Source of the DNA: Dietzia natronolimnaea
GTDB lineage: Bacteria > Actinomycetota > Actinomycetes > Mycobacteriales > Mycobacteriaceae
Assembly (NCBI RefSeq): GCF_002289575.1
Contig: NZ_NTGA01000017.1
Coordinates: forward strand, 62,001 to 126,000
DNA: 64,000 bases
Direction: 5' to 3'
The position numbers and the translations under genes were made by a program. The notes beneath the pieces are model-generated. The model saw only the letters and a program-made list of their open reading frames with translations, made no database searches and had not been told where the DNA came from. Shown one piece after another: positions 1 through 9,609 of the stretch. The first letter of the stretch is position 1. Every line of letters starts with the position of its first letter.

Positions 1-323
1 CCGGCCCGGGTCGCATAGGCGGCGGCCGAGGCGGAGGTGTTGCCGGTCGAGGCACACAGCACGGCCTTCTGACCGCGCGCCCTGGCGTCGGTGACGGCCA
101 TCGTCATCCCGCGGTCCTTGAACGAGCCCGTCGGGTTGAGGCCCTCCACCTTGAGGTAGACCTCGCACCCGGTCACCCCGGAGAGGTAGGGGGCCGGCAG
201 GAGCGGGGTACCACCCTCGAAGAGCGTCACCGTCTCCCAGGTGTCCCCGATCGGGAGGCGGTCGCGGTAGGCCTCGATGAGACCGGGCCAGCGGTGATGC
301 ACGGGCTGATGGGTGCTGCTCAT
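1..323 (-). CDS. thrC: Threonine synthase, N-terminal part (cut by window edge)
   Basis: PLP-dependent conversion of O-phosphohomoserine to threonine in the cytoplasm. Only the first 107 or so residues are present; the gene runs off the left edge. The translated start is [12 protein letters not shown], followed by the PLP-lysine motif [11 protein letters not shown] (Lys about 69) and [13 protein letters not shown], both typical of threonine synthase. The ATG overlaps the stop of hom as ATGA, so it is the distal gene of argS-lysA-hom-thrC. thrB would be expected next, outside the window. Confidence 0.95.
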   Translation of the reverse strand, partial: MSSTHQPVHHRWPGLIEAYRDRLPIGDTWETVTLFEGGTPLLPAPYLSGVTGCEVYLKVEGLNPTGSFKDRGMTMAVTDARARGQKAVLCASTGNTSASAAAYATRA

Positions 324-1672
324 TCTGTGTCCACTCCCTCGAGTCGGATGACGCTGGTGATGACCGAGACCGCGTCCTGGTCGGAGAGCGCTGAGACCGT
401 GTCGGCGAGCGCGCGCTCCGAGGCTCGGTGGGTCAGGACGGTGAGCTCGGCGGTGGGCTCGGCGTCGTCCAGCTCGGAATCGGGGAACTCGACCTCGGTC
501 TGCCGGACCTGGGCGATGGACACCCCGTGGCGCGAGAACTCGGCCGCGACCAGAGCCAGGACCCCGGGCTTGTCGGCCACGCGCATCCGCACGTGATAGC
601 GGGTGGAGACCTCGTCCATCGATGCCACCGGCAGCGCCGCGTAGGTCGACTCCCCCGGTGCCCGGCCCGAGTCGACCTTGTTCCGGGCCGCGGCGACCAT
701 GTCCCCGAGGACGGCGGACGCGGTCGGGGATCCCCCGGCTCCCTGCCCGTAGAACATGAGCCGGCCTGCCGCCTCCGCCTCGACCACGACGGCGTTGAAG
801 GCGCCGTTGACGGTGGCGAGCGGATGGCTGTCGGGGAGCAGCGCCGGGTAGACGCGCGCCGAGACGGCCTCACTGCCGTCCTCGCGCTGCAGCTTCTCGC
901 AGATCGCGAGGAGTTTGATGGTGCAGTCCATATCGCGGGCCGAGGCGAAATCGTCGGGCGTGATCCGGGAGATGCCCTCCCGGTAGACATCGCCCGCCGT
1001 CACGCGGCTGTGAAACGCGATCGAGGCCAGGATCGCGGCCTTGGCCGCCGCGTCGTATCCCTCGACGTCCGCCGTGGGGTCGGCCTCCGCGTATCCGAGC
1101 CGGGAGGCCTCGGCGAGGGTCTCGGCGTAGTCGGCGCCCGTGGACCCCATCGCGGAGAGGATGTAGTTGGTCGTCCCGTTGACGATCCCGAGGACCCGCT
1201 GGACCTGGTCACCCGCCATGGAACGCCGCAGGGGTCCGATCACCGGGATCGCGCCGGCCACGGCCGCCTCGAAGTACAGGTCGGAGCGGGTCGAGTCCGC
1301 GGCCTCCGCCAGTTCGTCGGTGTACTCGGCGAGCAGGGCCTTGTTGGCGGTGACCACGGCCTTGCCGTTGCCAAGCGCCTCCAGCAGGAGGGGACGCGGG
1401 ACGTCGATACCGCCCATCAGTTCGACGACGACGTCGACGTCGTCCCGCGAGACGAGCGAGGACGGATCCGCCGTCAGCAGATCGGGGTCGATCCCGCGGT
1501 CGCGGGACAGGTCGCGCACCGCGACACCCCGCAGGACGAGCGGAGCCCCGATCCGGGAGGCGAGCGCCTCCGCGTTCTCCGTCATGTAGCGGATGACCTC
1601 GGTGCCGACGGTGCCCATTCCGAGCACCGCCACTCCCACGGGTCGCACGCCAGACGCCGTTGCGTCGCTCAC
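320..1672 (-). CDS. hom: Homoserine dehydrogenase
   Basis: NAD(P)H-dependent reduction of aspartate semialdehyde to homoserine, the branch point to threonine and methionine. The protein has 450 residues: an N-terminal Rossmann motif (LGMGTVG, about 17-23), the central catalytic domain ([11 protein letters not shown]), and a C-terminal ACT domain from about residue 355 ([14 protein letters not shown]), the usual site of threonine feedback in Gram-positive homologues. The GTG start overlaps the lysA stop (GTGA) and is preceded by a strong GGAGGTGGGA ribosome site inside lysA. In mycobacteria the same gene is called thrA. Confidence 0.96.
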   Translation of the reverse strand: MSDATASGVRPVGVAVLGMGTVGTEVIRYMTENAEALASRIGAPLVLRGVAVRDLSRDRGIDPDLLTADPSSLVSRDDVDVVVELMGGIDVPRPLLLEALGNGKAVVTANKALLAEYTDELAEAADSTRSDLYFEAAVAGAIPVIGPLRRSMAGDQVQRVLGIVNGTTNYILSAMGSTGADYAETLAEASRLGYAEADPTADVEGYDAAAKAAILASIAFHSRVTAGDVYREGISRITPDDFASARDMDCTIKLLAICEKLQREDGSEAVSARVYPALLPDSHPLATVNGAFNAVVVEAEAAGRLMFYGQGAGGSPTASAVLGDMVAAARNKVDSGRAPGESTYAALPVASMDEVSTRYHVRMRVADKPGVLALVAAEFSRHGVSIAQVRQTEVEFPDSELDDAEPTAELTVLTHRASERALADTVSALSDQDAVSVITSVIRLEGVDTE

Positions 1673-3087
1673 TGTCCCACCTCCAGGCTCGTCAGATCGT
1701 CCAGGGTTTCACGTCGGAGCACCAGGCGTGCCCGTCCGTCACGGACCGCGACCACCGCGGGCCGACCGATCAGGTTGTACCGGCTGGACATCGAATAGCA
1801 GTAGGCGCCGGTCGCCGCGACGGCCACCAGATCCCCTGCCCCGGTGTCCTCGGGCATCCACAGGTCGCGGACCACCACGTCACCGCTCTCGCAGTGTTTC
1901 CCCACGAGTCTCGCCACGACGGGCTCCGCGGTCGACGAGCGGCCCACCAGACGGGCGTCGTACTCGGCGTCGTACAGGGCGGTCCGGATGTTGTCGCTCA
2001 TCCCGCCGTCGACGCTGATGTAGCGACGTCTCTCCCCTCCGGCGAGCTCGACGTCCTTGACCACGCCGACCTCGTAGAGGGTGACCGTGCCGGGTCCGGC
2101 GATCGCGCGGCCGGGCTCGACGACCAACGTGGGGGGCGCGAGCCCGACGTCGGCCGAGAACCCGTCGACGATCTCCTTCAGCGCGGTGGCCAGGTGCGCC
2201 ACCGGGGGCGGGTCGTCGGTCGGGACGTAGCTGATGCCCAGGCCGCCGCCCAGGTCCAGGTGGTCGAGCTGGGCCGTGCGTTCGGCGCCGAACTCGTCGA
2301 CGATGTCGCGCAGGAGCCCGATCACGCGACGCGCGGCGAGTTCGAAGCCGTCGACGTCGAAGATCTGCGAACCGATGTGGCTGTGGAGTCCGGTGAGCCG
2401 GATGTGCGGTGCGTCGAACACCGCGCGGACGGCGGCCATGGCCGCGCCTCCCGCGAGGGAGAACCCGAACTTCTGATCCTCGTGCGCGGTGGCGATGAAC
2501 TCGTGGGTGTGTGCCTCGACGCCCACCGTCACCCGGATGAAGACGTCCTGGACCAGCCCCTCCTCGGCGGCGATACGGTCCAGCAGCGCGATCTCGGACA
2601 TCGAGTCGAGGACGACGTGTCCGACTCCGCTGCGCACGGCGAGTCGCAGTTCGTCGGCGGACTTGTTGTTGCCGTGCACCGTGATCCGGGCGGGCGGGAA
2701 GTCGGCGCGCAGGGCCACCGCGAGCTCGCCGCCCGAGGCGACGTCCAGGCTCAGCCCCTCCTGCGCCACCCAGCGCGCCACCTCGGTGCACAGGAACGCC
2801 TTGGAGGCGTAATGGACCCGGTCCGCGCCACCAAAGGCCTCCGCCATCTCGCGGCACCGGGAGCGGAAGTCGTCCTCGTCGATCACGAACAGCGGGGTCC
2901 CGTACTCGGCCGCGAGGTCACCCGCGGCCACCCCGGCGAACTCCACCACACCGTCGTCACGTCGACCCGCGCCGCGCGGCCAGACCGCCGGGTCCAGGGC
3001 CATCACCCGGGCCGCGTCGGCGGGACGCTCGCCGATGCCGGGCGCGTGCGGGAACTCGTGCCGGGACCCGGCCGGGTGCGCGCTCAC
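1669..3087 (-). CDS. lysA: Diaminopimelate decarboxylase
   Basis: Last step of lysine synthesis: decarboxylation of meso-diaminopimelate by a fold-type-III PLP enzyme. It has 472 residues. The PLP lysine is seen in HYASKAFLC (Lys96), and there are HxHIGSQ and the C-terminal [12 protein letters not shown] segment of this family. The GTG start overlaps the argS stop as GTGA, with GGAGAAGAT in front. It lies between argS and hom, the order I recall from M. tuberculosis Rv1292-Rv1295. dapE, dapD and dapC of the same pathway lie about 45 kb away in this window. Confidence 0.97.
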   Translation of the reverse strand: MSAHPAGSRHEFPHAPGIGERPADAARVMALDPAVWPRGAGRRDDGVVEFAGVAAGDLAAEYGTPLFVIDEDDFRSRCREMAEAFGGADRVHYASKAFLCTEVARWVAQEGLSLDVASGGELAVALRADFPPARITVHGNNKSADELRLAVRSGVGHVVLDSMSEIALLDRIAAEEGLVQDVFIRVTVGVEAHTHEFIATAHEDQKFGFSLAGGAAMAAVRAVFDAPHIRLTGLHSHIGSQIFDVDGFELAARRVIGLLRDIVDEFGAERTAQLDHLDLGGGLGISYVPTDDPPPVAHLATALKEIVDGFSADVGLAPPTLVVEPGRAIAGPGTVTLYEVGVVKDVELAGGERRRYISVDGGMSDNIRTALYDAEYDARLVGRSSTAEPVVARLVGKHCESGDVVVRDLWMPEDTGAGDLVAVAATGAYCYSMSSRYNLIGRPAVVAVRDGRARLVLRRETLDDLTSLEVGQ

Positions 3088-4736
3088 ATCTTCTCCGGGG
3101 CGGTGACGCCGATCAACCGCAGACCGTTGGCCAGGGTCTGTCGGGTGGCCGTGCTGAGCGCGAGTCGGGCCGCGTGGAGCGGACCGGCCTCCTCGTCACC
3201 CATCGGCAGGACCCGACACGTGTCGTAGAAGCGATGGTAGGCGCCGGCGAGTTCTTCCAGGTACCTGGCGACCCGGTGTGGCTCCCGGAGTTCGGCGGCG
3301 CTCGCCACGACCCTGGGGAACTCGCCGATCGTCCTGATGAGGGCGCCCTCGCGGTCCTCGACAAGGAGCGCGAGGTCGGCCGCGTCGGTCGTGACCCCCA
3401 GGTCGGCGGCGTTCCGGGCCAGGGAGCACAGGCGGGCGTGCGCGTACTGGACGTAAAAGACCGGGTTGTCGTTGGTCGCCGATGCCCACAGCTGCAGATC
3501 GATGTCCATGGTCTGGTCCACCGAGGAGCGGATGAGCGCGTACCGCGCGGCGTCGACGCCGATCGCCTCCACCAGGTCGTCGAGCGTGATCACCGTCCCC
3601 GCCCGCTTGCTCATCTTGACCGGGACACCGTCCCGCACGAGGCTGACCATCTGACCGATCAGGACCTCGATCGCTGCGGGATCGTCACCGAGCGCCGCCG
3701 CCGCGGCCTTGAGCCGTGCGATGTACCCGTGATGGTCGGCCCCGAGCATGTAGATGCACAGGTCGAACCCGCGGTCCCGCTTGTCCAGGAAGTACGCGAT
3801 ATCGCCGGCGATGTAGGCCGCGTTGCCGTCGGACTTCAGGACCACGCGGTCCTTGTCGTCCCCGAAGTCGGTGGAGCGCAACCACCAGGCGCCCTCGGAC
3901 TCGTACAGGTTGCCGTTGCCCTTGAGCACCTCGATGGCCCGGTCCACGGCGCCGGAGGTGAACATGGAGTTCTCGTGGGTGTAGACGTCGAAGACCGTGC
4001 CGAACTCGGCGAGCGAGGCCTTGATGTGCGTGAACATCAGGTCGACACCGGTTGCCCGGAAGGTCTCCAGGGCCTCGGCCTCCGGCTGCTGGAGCACGTC
4101 CGGGTGTTCGGCGACCACGCGAGCGGCGATGTCCTCGATGTACGCGCCCGCGTACCCGTCCTCCGGCGTCGCCTCGCCGCGGGCGGCGGCGAGCAGCGAC
4201 CGGCTGAACCGGTCGATCTGGGCACCGTGATCGTTGAAGTAGTACTCGCGCGTCACCTGCGCGCCGGACGCCTCGAGGACACGCCCGAGGGCGTCCCCGA
4301 CCGCCGCCCACCGCGTGCCGCCCAGGTGGATGGGGCCGGTCGGGTTAGCCGAGACGAACTCGAGGTTCACGCGGCGGCCGGCCATCGCCTCGCCGGTGCC
4401 GTACGCCTCGCCCTGTTCGATGACGGAGGCCACGAGCGCCCCCTGGGCGCCGGAGTCGAGGCGGATGTTGAGGAATCCGGGGCCGGCGATGTCCGCCGAC
4501 GCGACGCCGGGATCAGCGGCGAGCGCGGTGGCGATCTCCTGGGCCAGCTCCCGCGGCGCGGCCCCGACCTTCTTGGCCAACTGCAGCGCCACGTTGGTCG
4601 CGTAGTCACCGTGGTCCGGATTGCGCGGCCGTTCGACGGTCACCGTGTCCGGCACCACCGAGATGTCGGTTCCGCGCTCGGAGAGGACGGTCAGCAATGC
4701 GGCACGGATGACGGCGGCGAGGTCGGCGGGAGTCAC
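3084..4736 (-). CDS. argS: Arginyl-tRNA synthetase
   Basis: Class I synthetase charging tRNA-Arg. The protein has 550 residues: an N-terminal additional domain, the HIGH-like motif in [14 protein letters not shown], the KMSKS-like motif KMSKRAGTV, and a C-terminal DALR anticodon-binding domain ([15 protein letters not shown] onward). The start is GTG; a TAGGAT hexamer ends 8 nt before it and AGGAAGA lies between, so the message is leaderless or has a minimal leader. It heads the argS-lysA-hom-thrC operon, and a tRNA-Arg gene is transcribed divergently just upstream. Confidence 0.97.
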   Translation of the reverse strand: MTPADLAAVIRAALLTVLSERGTDISVVPDTVTVERPRNPDHGDYATNVALQLAKKVGAAPRELAQEIATALAADPGVASADIAGPGFLNIRLDSGAQGALVASVIEQGEAYGTGEAMAGRRVNLEFVSANPTGPIHLGGTRWAAVGDALGRVLEASGAQVTREYYFNDHGAQIDRFSRSLLAAARGEATPEDGYAGAYIEDIAARVVAEHPDVLQQPEAEALETFRATGVDLMFTHIKASLAEFGTVFDVYTHENSMFTSGAVDRAIEVLKGNGNLYESEGAWWLRSTDFGDDKDRVVLKSDGNAAYIAGDIAYFLDKRDRGFDLCIYMLGADHHGYIARLKAAAAALGDDPAAIEVLIGQMVSLVRDGVPVKMSKRAGTVITLDDLVEAIGVDAARYALIRSSVDQTMDIDLQLWASATNDNPVFYVQYAHARLCSLARNAADLGVTTDAADLALLVEDREGALIRTIGEFPRVVASAAELREPHRVARYLEELAGAYHRFYDTCRVLPMGDEEAGPLHAARLALSTATRQTLANGLRLIGVTAPEKM

Positions 4737-4744
4737 GTCTTCCT

Positions 4745-4750
4745 ATCCTA
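4745..4750 (-). promoter_or_regulatory. Probable -10 element of argS
   Basis: On the minus strand the hexamer TAGGAT ends 8 nt before the GTG of argS. It matches the actinobacterial TANNNT -10 consensus and would drive the argS operon. No clear -35 was seen. Confidence 0.5.
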
Positions 4751-4812
4751 GGTGTCAGCATCTCGGCAGCGGAATCGGACACCGGCTGGTGCCCAGGCGG
4801 CCGAGCCGCGCG

Positions 4813-4885
4813 GGGCCGATGCAGGGCCGATGCAGGGCTGGTTCAGGGCCGATGCGGGGCCGGTTCGGGGCCGATGCGGGGCCGG
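4813..4885. repeat. 11-bp tandem repeat upstream of tRNA-Arg
   Basis: About 6.6 tandem units of 11 bp. The units are GGGCCGATGCR, with GGGCYGGTTCR variants at units 3 and 5. It fills the gap between the divergent argS and tRNA-Arg genes. No open frame or hairpin explains it. Confidence 0.8.
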
Positions 4886-4896
4886 GAGCGCCCCGG

Positions 4897-4905
4897 TGCT
4901 ACGAT
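4897..4905 (+). promoter_or_regulatory. Probable extended -10 for tRNA-Arg
   Basis: TGCTACGAT matches an extended -10 (TGnTANNNT), about 76 nt before the mature tRNA 5' end. No good -35 is visible. Confidence 0.45.
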
Positions 4906-4981
4906 CGGTCTCGCTGTTCAGCAGGGCGGTTCGATGCAGCCGCCCGGTGGTCAGCCTCCGGCCCCGCGGGGCCGGTATCCC

Positions 4982-5057
4982 GCCCTCGTAGCTCAGGGGA
5001 TAGAGCGTTGGTTTCCGGTACCAAAGGTCAGAGGTTCGATTCCTCTCGGGGGCACCA
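4982..5057 (+). tRNA. tRNA-Arg (anticodon CCG)
   Basis: Complete cloverleaf. The acceptor arms GCCCTCG and CGGGGGC pair with one T-G wobble; the D arm is GCTC/GAGC; the anticodon stem TTGGT/ACCAA encloses the loop TTCCGGT with anticodon CCG; the T arm is GAGG-TTCGATT-CCTC. Discriminator A and an encoded CCA follow. It reads CGG codons, which are abundant in this genome, and is divergent from argS. Confidence 0.97.
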
Positions 5058-5061
5058 CTAC

Positions 5062-5100
5062 AGCGGGGCCCGGGCTGATCAGCCCGGGCCCCGCTCTTTT
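5062..5100 (+). terminator. Rho-independent terminator of tRNA-Arg
   Basis: A perfect 34-nt palindrome (15-bp GC-rich stem, loop GATC, 5062-5095) is followed by CTTTT. It is the best intrinsic terminator in the window. Confidence 0.93.
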
Positions 5101-5166
5101 GTCTTGACCGGCGCCCACCGGCTACCCGCTCTACCGGGTCGGCACGGCAGGGTCAGCAGAGCACGC

Positions 5167-5646
5167 TCAACGAGGCAGGATGATCCCGTCGACCTCACCG
5201 ATGCGCGCGACCACCCGCTCGAAGATGCCGGTCAGTGTGCTGATCTCGTCCTTCGTGAGAACGTCGATGAGGAGCTCCCGGACCTTCTCCACGTGCATCG
5301 GGGCGACCCTGGCGATCGCCTCGGCTCCTGCGGCGGTCAGGGTGACGATCGTGCCCCGGCCGTCCTCGGCGCATTCGCCCTTCGCCACCAGTCCCCGAGC
5401 TTCCATACGACGGACCTGGTGTGAGACGCGGCTGCGATCCCACCCCAGAGCAGCTCCCAGGTCCCGGGCGCGCAGACCCCGACCGTCCGCCTCGCTGAGG
5501 CTGACCAACACCGCGTAGTCGGACTGGGACATCGACGCGTCGCGCTGAAGCTGGCGTTCGGTCGCGAGGTCGAGCAACTGATTGACTTCCCTGTACCGGC
5601 GCCACATGCACTGCTCTTCGTCGGTCAACCAGCGTGTCTCGCTCAT
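5167..5646 (-). CDS. MarR-family transcriptional regulator
   Basis: Winged-helix DNA-binding repressor of 159 residues from the chosen ATG (MSETRWLTDEEQ). It shows the MarR core: a dimerisation helix, LSEADGRGLRARDLGAALG, the recognition region WDRSRVSHQVRRMEARGLV, and the wing GRGTIVTLTAAG. A longer reading from 5691 adds 15 unlikely residues; a TGTAAT hexamer 6 nt before this ATG supports the shorter form. It is last in the minus-strand run behind the SbcC-like gene, 75 bp away. Ligand and targets are unknown. Confidence 0.85.
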   Translation of the reverse strand: MSETRWLTDEEQCMWRRYREVNQLLDLATERQLQRDASMSQSDYAVLVSLSEADGRGLRARDLGAALGWDRSRVSHQVRRMEARGLVAKGECAEDGRGTIVTLTAAGAEAIARVAPMHVEKVRELLIDVLTKDEISTLTGIFERVVARIGEVDGIILPR

Positions 5647-5721
5647 GGGGTTATTACAGCACGACCTTCCACCGCAAGGACCTTCAGCCACCGGTCCACC
5701 GTCGACCGGGGATCACCGCTC

Positions 5722-8364
5722 TCACTCGGGGGCCGATCCCGTCCCCCGCATCACGTGGGTGCGCGCGCCACCGACACCCGCGAAACGTGAACGGTCGCAG
5801 GTGAGGACGATGACCTGAGAGGTCGACGCCGCCGCGGCGATCACCGCTCCCATCGTGAGGCGCCGGGAGGGATCCGTGTATCCCATGGTGTCGTCGAGGA
5901 ACACGGGGACACCGTTGTCCCCCACGAGCCTGGCGCAGGCGATCCGCACGATCACCGCCAGCTGCTCCCTGGCCCCACCTGACAGGGACTCGTAGTCCAC
6001 GGAGACGTCCCCGATCCTCCGGCTGAGGATGGTGAGATCCTCCCCCAGCCGGACGTCGAAATCGCGCCCGTAGACGAGTCTCCCGAGCTCGACCACCGCG
6101 CGGTGGAACGGCTCCTGGTATGACCGGAGCGCCTCGGACCGACGTTGTTCGAGCGTTCGGTGGAGGAGGTCGGCCGCGCGGGCCCTGCGCCACAACGCGG
6201 CGTTCTCCCTCTCCGCCGCCTCGACCTCACGCTCCGCTACCGCGACATCCCCGAGTCGTCCCTGGTCACTGATGGCGTTGACCCGGCCGAGCGCGGTGGC
6301 CACCGCCGACGCGCTCTCCCGTTCCTCCGCGACGAGCGCGGCCAGCGAGGCCCGTGCGTTGTCGAGGAGTTCCGGAGGTGCGTCGGCGAGAGCCTCGTCC
6401 AGCCGGGCTCGCGCCTCCCGCGCGGCCTCGCGTCGGGCGTCCAGCTCCCGTCTGGTCCTGTCCATGTCGGCGTCGAGCTCGTCGTCAGACGTGATGGTCC
6501 GCGCAGCGGAGAGCGCCTCCTCGGACTCCCGGAGCCGTTCCGCGGCCTCTGCGGCCAACGCACCCCGGGTGGCGAGGTCGGTTCTCAGGGTCTGGGCCTC
6601 AGCGGCCGCGGACCGGTCCTCAGCGCGGCACCTGCTCAGCTCCTCCTCCGCCGTTGCCGCCTCCGCAATCGGATCCGGTGAACCGCCGTCGCCCGGTTCG
6701 CCGGCGACTGTGGGGTTGTCGATCGAGTCCGCGGGCGCATCCTCGTCAGACGCCACCGCCGCGGCGAGAGCCTCCCGACGTCGGGCCAGGTCCTCGGAGG
6801 TGTCCCCGTTGAGCAGGTCGGCCCTGCGTCGCCGGTGTGCCGCGATGTCGGCCCGGAGTCCCTCGGCTCGTCGTTCACGCGTCTCGGCCTCGGCGAGCGA
6901 CTCGCAGCCACACTCGAGCAGTAGTTCTTCGAGGCGCGCTCTGGCCGTCGTTTCCGCGCGTCGGACGGCGTCGGTGTCCCCGGCGGGGACGACGGTCAGC
7001 GACACCGTTCCCACCCGGAACACCGTGTCCTCGACGATCTCGCGCTCCCAGCCCACGGACGCATCGATCGTCTCCTCGCCGATGCGGGCCGTCCCCTCGC
7101 CGGCGACCGTCACCGTCGGGGCGCTGGCAGCGCTCCGGACGACGGCTTCGCGCAGGGATGCCTCCGCCGCGCGGATCCGGTCGACGGTGCCACCGGGAAG
7201 GTCGATGGCCGCGAGCTCCGCCTCGGTGGCGGCGAGCTCCCGCCCGACAGAACCGAGGGTCTCGAGAAGAGAATCGAGGCCCGACAGGTCCGCGCGACGC
7301 CGTGCCTGGTCGCGGGCGTCCCGATCCGCGTCGGCCAGCCTGCGGGCTCTGGTGACCCGGTCCTCTGCCGCCTCAAGTGCGGCTCGCGCCTCACCCGCCC
7401 TGTTCTCCGCCGGCTCCAGTCGCCGCGCCGCAGCCTCGGTGGCATCCCGCAGCTCGGATTCCCGGGTCATCGCCTCCCCTCGGAGTGCGATGAGGCTCGC
7501 GCGCTCCCGCTGGAGCCGGGTCGCCGCATCGTGCGCGACCGCAGCGCGGTCGACCTCGCCCTCCGCAGCCCTCACTGCCTCTCGTAGCCGGTCGACGGAC
7601 CGTCCCGACTCCTCCAATCGCGCCACCTCCGCCTCGACGGCCTCCAGGGATGAACGTCTGCTGGAATGGGCTGCGAGGTGGTGGGCGTGCTCGGCCACCG
7701 CGGCATCGAGCTCGGCCAGTCTCCCTCTGGCCTCGGAAAGGGCGGTCCGTGCATCGGCGAGCCGGGTCTCGGACCGCGCGAGGTCACCGGTCGGTTCTCC
7801 CCGTCGCGCCGTGAGATAGCGGTGACGCTCCTCAGCGACCCGCGTGAGCAGGGTGTCGTCGCCGGTGGGATCGGCCCCACCGGCTGCGGTGTCCAGGGCT
7901 CGTCTCAGCGACTCCATCCCCTTACCCGCCTCCACCTGGCCGATGGGCTCGTCCTGGGCGATGCGAAGTGCCCTCCACAGAGACCTGTCGACCCTGCGGT
8001 CGAGGACATCCCGCACGTAGTCGTGGGCGTCGTCGCCCGTCAGCGCCACCTTCGCCGACTCAGGGAACTCGAGCGACGTGCGCTTTCCGCGGACGAACTC
8101 CTTGCGGTACCGCATCCGCTCGCGGTCCACGGTGAACTCCGCCTCCACCACCACCGGGACGTCACGCCCCACCGGGCTTGCCGCCTTGATCTCCGCCCGC
8201 CCGGAGGACGCCTTGTGTTCGAGGAGCATCTCCAGGGCGTCCATGAGGCTCGTCTTCCCCGACTCGTTGGGGCCCTCGATCACGAACACACCGCGAGGGG
8301 GCACCTGCACCTCCTCCCGGGTCACGCCGCGGAAGTCCTCGACACGGAGTCGGTGCAGGATCAT
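5722..8364 (-). CDS. SbcC-like AAA ATPase (Rv1278-type)
   Basis: SMC/Rad50-like ATPase of 880 residues, presumed partner of the SbcD-like nuclease encoded just upstream. It has an N-terminal Walker A (GPNESGKTS, 31-39), long Arg/Glu/Ala-rich coiled coils, and a C-terminal ABC signature LSGGAREQ with Walker B VPVFLDDT. No CxxC zinc hook was found; only a CGC stands in the central region (about residue 483). The ATG overlaps the SbcD stop (ATGA) and follows GGAGG. Length and partner match what I recall of M. tuberculosis Rv1277-Rv1278, which differ from canonical SbcCD. A role in DNA double-strand break processing is inferred. Confidence 0.88.
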   Translation of the reverse strand: MILHRLRVEDFRGVTREEVQVPPRGVFVIEGPNESGKTSLMDALEMLLEHKASSGRAEIKAASPVGRDVPVVVEAEFTVDRERMRYRKEFVRGKRTSLEFPESAKVALTGDDAHDYVRDVLDRRVDRSLWRALRIAQDEPIGQVEAGKGMESLRRALDTAAGGADPTGDDTLLTRVAEERHRYLTARRGEPTGDLARSETRLADARTALSEARGRLAELDAAVAEHAHHLAAHSSRRSSLEAVEAEVARLEESGRSVDRLREAVRAAEGEVDRAAVAHDAATRLQRERASLIALRGEAMTRESELRDATEAAARRLEPAENRAGEARAALEAAEDRVTRARRLADADRDARDQARRRADLSGLDSLLETLGSVGRELAATEAELAAIDLPGGTVDRIRAAEASLREAVVRSAASAPTVTVAGEGTARIGEETIDASVGWEREIVEDTVFRVGTVSLTVVPAGDTDAVRRAETTARARLEELLLECGCESLAEAETRERRAEGLRADIAAHRRRRADLLNGDTSEDLARRREALAAAVASDEDAPADSIDNPTVAGEPGDGGSPDPIAEAATAEEELSRCRAEDRSAAAEAQTLRTDLATRGALAAEAAERLRESEEALSAARTITSDDELDADMDRTRRELDARREAAREARARLDEALADAPPELLDNARASLAALVAEERESASAVATALGRVNAISDQGRLGDVAVAEREVEAAERENAALWRRARAADLLHRTLEQRRSEALRSYQEPFHRAVVELGRLVYGRDFDVRLGEDLTILSRRIGDVSVDYESLSGGAREQLAVIVRIACARLVGDNGVPVFLDDTMGYTDPSRRLTMGAVIAAAASTSQVIVLTCDRSRFAGVGGARTHVMRGTGSAPE

Positions 8365-9524
8365 CTGGTGCCTCCGTCCACGAGCCGGTACAGCAGGCTG
8401 AGAGCGTTGCCCGCGTCTTCGGAGTCCGATCCGTCCGAGGCCGCCAACCCCACGAGGTCCCGCACCGCACGCTCGGCGTAGCCGTCGACCATCCCGGCGA
8501 AGTCCGAGTCGTCGGCGCGGACCACGAGATGCGTGAGCCGCTCCCGCAGGTAGGCCGCGGCGAACAACTCCGCCCACCTCTCCAGGAGATCGTCGATCCT
8601 GGCGCGGAGGGCCACGTCCACGGTTCCGGTGAGGCCCAGTTTGAGGACCGTCCTGGGTTTGTCCCGAACGGCGTCGACGACCTCCGCGAGCGCATCGAGG
8701 TCCGAGTCGGTCTCGATCTCCGCGGTGATCGCGCAAAACGCCCATCGCCCGGTGCGCACGGGTGTGACCAGGCAGCTGCCCGGGCCCCCGGTCGCCCCCT
8801 CCGCCCCGAGCTCGACGAGGAGTGCATGACCGGATGCCTTCTCCACATCGTCGAAGGCCGTGGTCTCCGGGCTTCCCGAGTACCAGATCCTGTCGCCGGT
8901 CCCCACACGGGTGACCGAGTGCCTGTCGCCGAGGGCCACGTAGTCGATCAGCCCCGACCCGACGGCGGCCTCGAGGTCTGCGACGCGGATGGCCTCGACG
9001 GACGGGGAGTCACCGCCGTAGACCTCATCGGTACCGCCGTGCGCGAGCAGCACTCGCAGGTTGTCCGTCGGTTCGAGGTCGCTGAGAAGCGCGGGAAGCC
9101 GGGCGGGATCCGGGCGTTTCGAGGTCCACGGGACCCCCACCACCTCGATTCCGGGACGCACCTCGACGGGATCGGAGTCGCAGAGGACGGTGACTGCTCC
9201 GCCCTCCACCGCCGAGGAGAAGTCCCGACACCGCAGGACCGAGGAGACGTCGAGCGGGTCGTGGTTCCCGGGGAGGATCAGCACCGGCACCGGGAACGCG
9301 GCCAGAACCTCCGCGGCACGGAGCACGATCGAGCGGGGGACCGCGTTGTCCTCGAACGCGTCACCGGCGACGACGACGAACTCGGCGCCGTGCTCGACGG
9401 CCAGATCACCCAGCGACGCCACCGCGGCGAGACGGTCCGCGGTGTATACCGCCTGCGACTCCGTGCCGAGGAATCGCCGGGTCATCCCCAGCTGCCAGTC
9501 CGCCGAATGAAGGAACCGGATCAT
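8361..9524 (-). CDS. SbcD-like metallophosphoesterase/exonuclease
   Basis: Calcineurin-like phosphoesterase of 387 residues starting MIRFLHSADWQLG. Metal-site motifs are in order: SADWQ, VVVAGDAFED, LPGNHDPLD, LLAHGG and ALGDRHS. The last replaces the GHxH of canonical SbcD/Mre11 with GDRH. It is translationally coupled to the SbcC-like ATPase. An in-frame upstream start at 9548 (MDRRRDGG) is possible; the chosen ATG follows GGGACGGCGG and matches the family start. It probably acts as a nuclease with the following gene. Confidence 0.9.
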   Translation of the reverse strand: MIRFLHSADWQLGMTRRFLGTESQAVYTADRLAAVASLGDLAVEHGAEFVVVAGDAFEDNAVPRSIVLRAAEVLAAFPVPVLILPGNHDPLDVSSVLRCRDFSSAVEGGAVTVLCDSDPVEVRPGIEVVGVPWTSKRPDPARLPALLSDLEPTDNLRVLLAHGGTDEVYGGDSPSVEAIRVADLEAAVGSGLIDYVALGDRHSVTRVGTGDRIWYSGSPETTAFDDVEKASGHALLVELGAEGATGGPGSCLVTPVRTGRWAFCAITAEIETDSDLDALAEVVDAVRDKPRTVLKLGLTGTVDVALRARIDDLLERWAELFAAAYLRERLTHLVVRADDSDFAGMVDGYAERAVRDLVGLAASDGSDSEDAGNALSLLYRLVDGGTR

Positions 9525-9609
9525 GCCGCCGTCCCGTCGCCTGTCCATGGCCGCATCGTAGGTCGACGCTCCGACACGGTCTCCTCGGGATGCACCCCGG
9601 CCGCGCCGA

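Noticed and set aside
6272-7819. 515-codon Ser/Arg/Ala-rich frame opposite the SbcC-like gene
   Set aside because: Pure antisense of Glu/Arg-rich coiled coil; low-complexity product.
8365-8745. N-terminal extension of the SbcC-like frame
   Set aside because: It is out-of-frame sequence within the SbcD-like gene. The ATGA junction and GGAGG fix the start at 8364.
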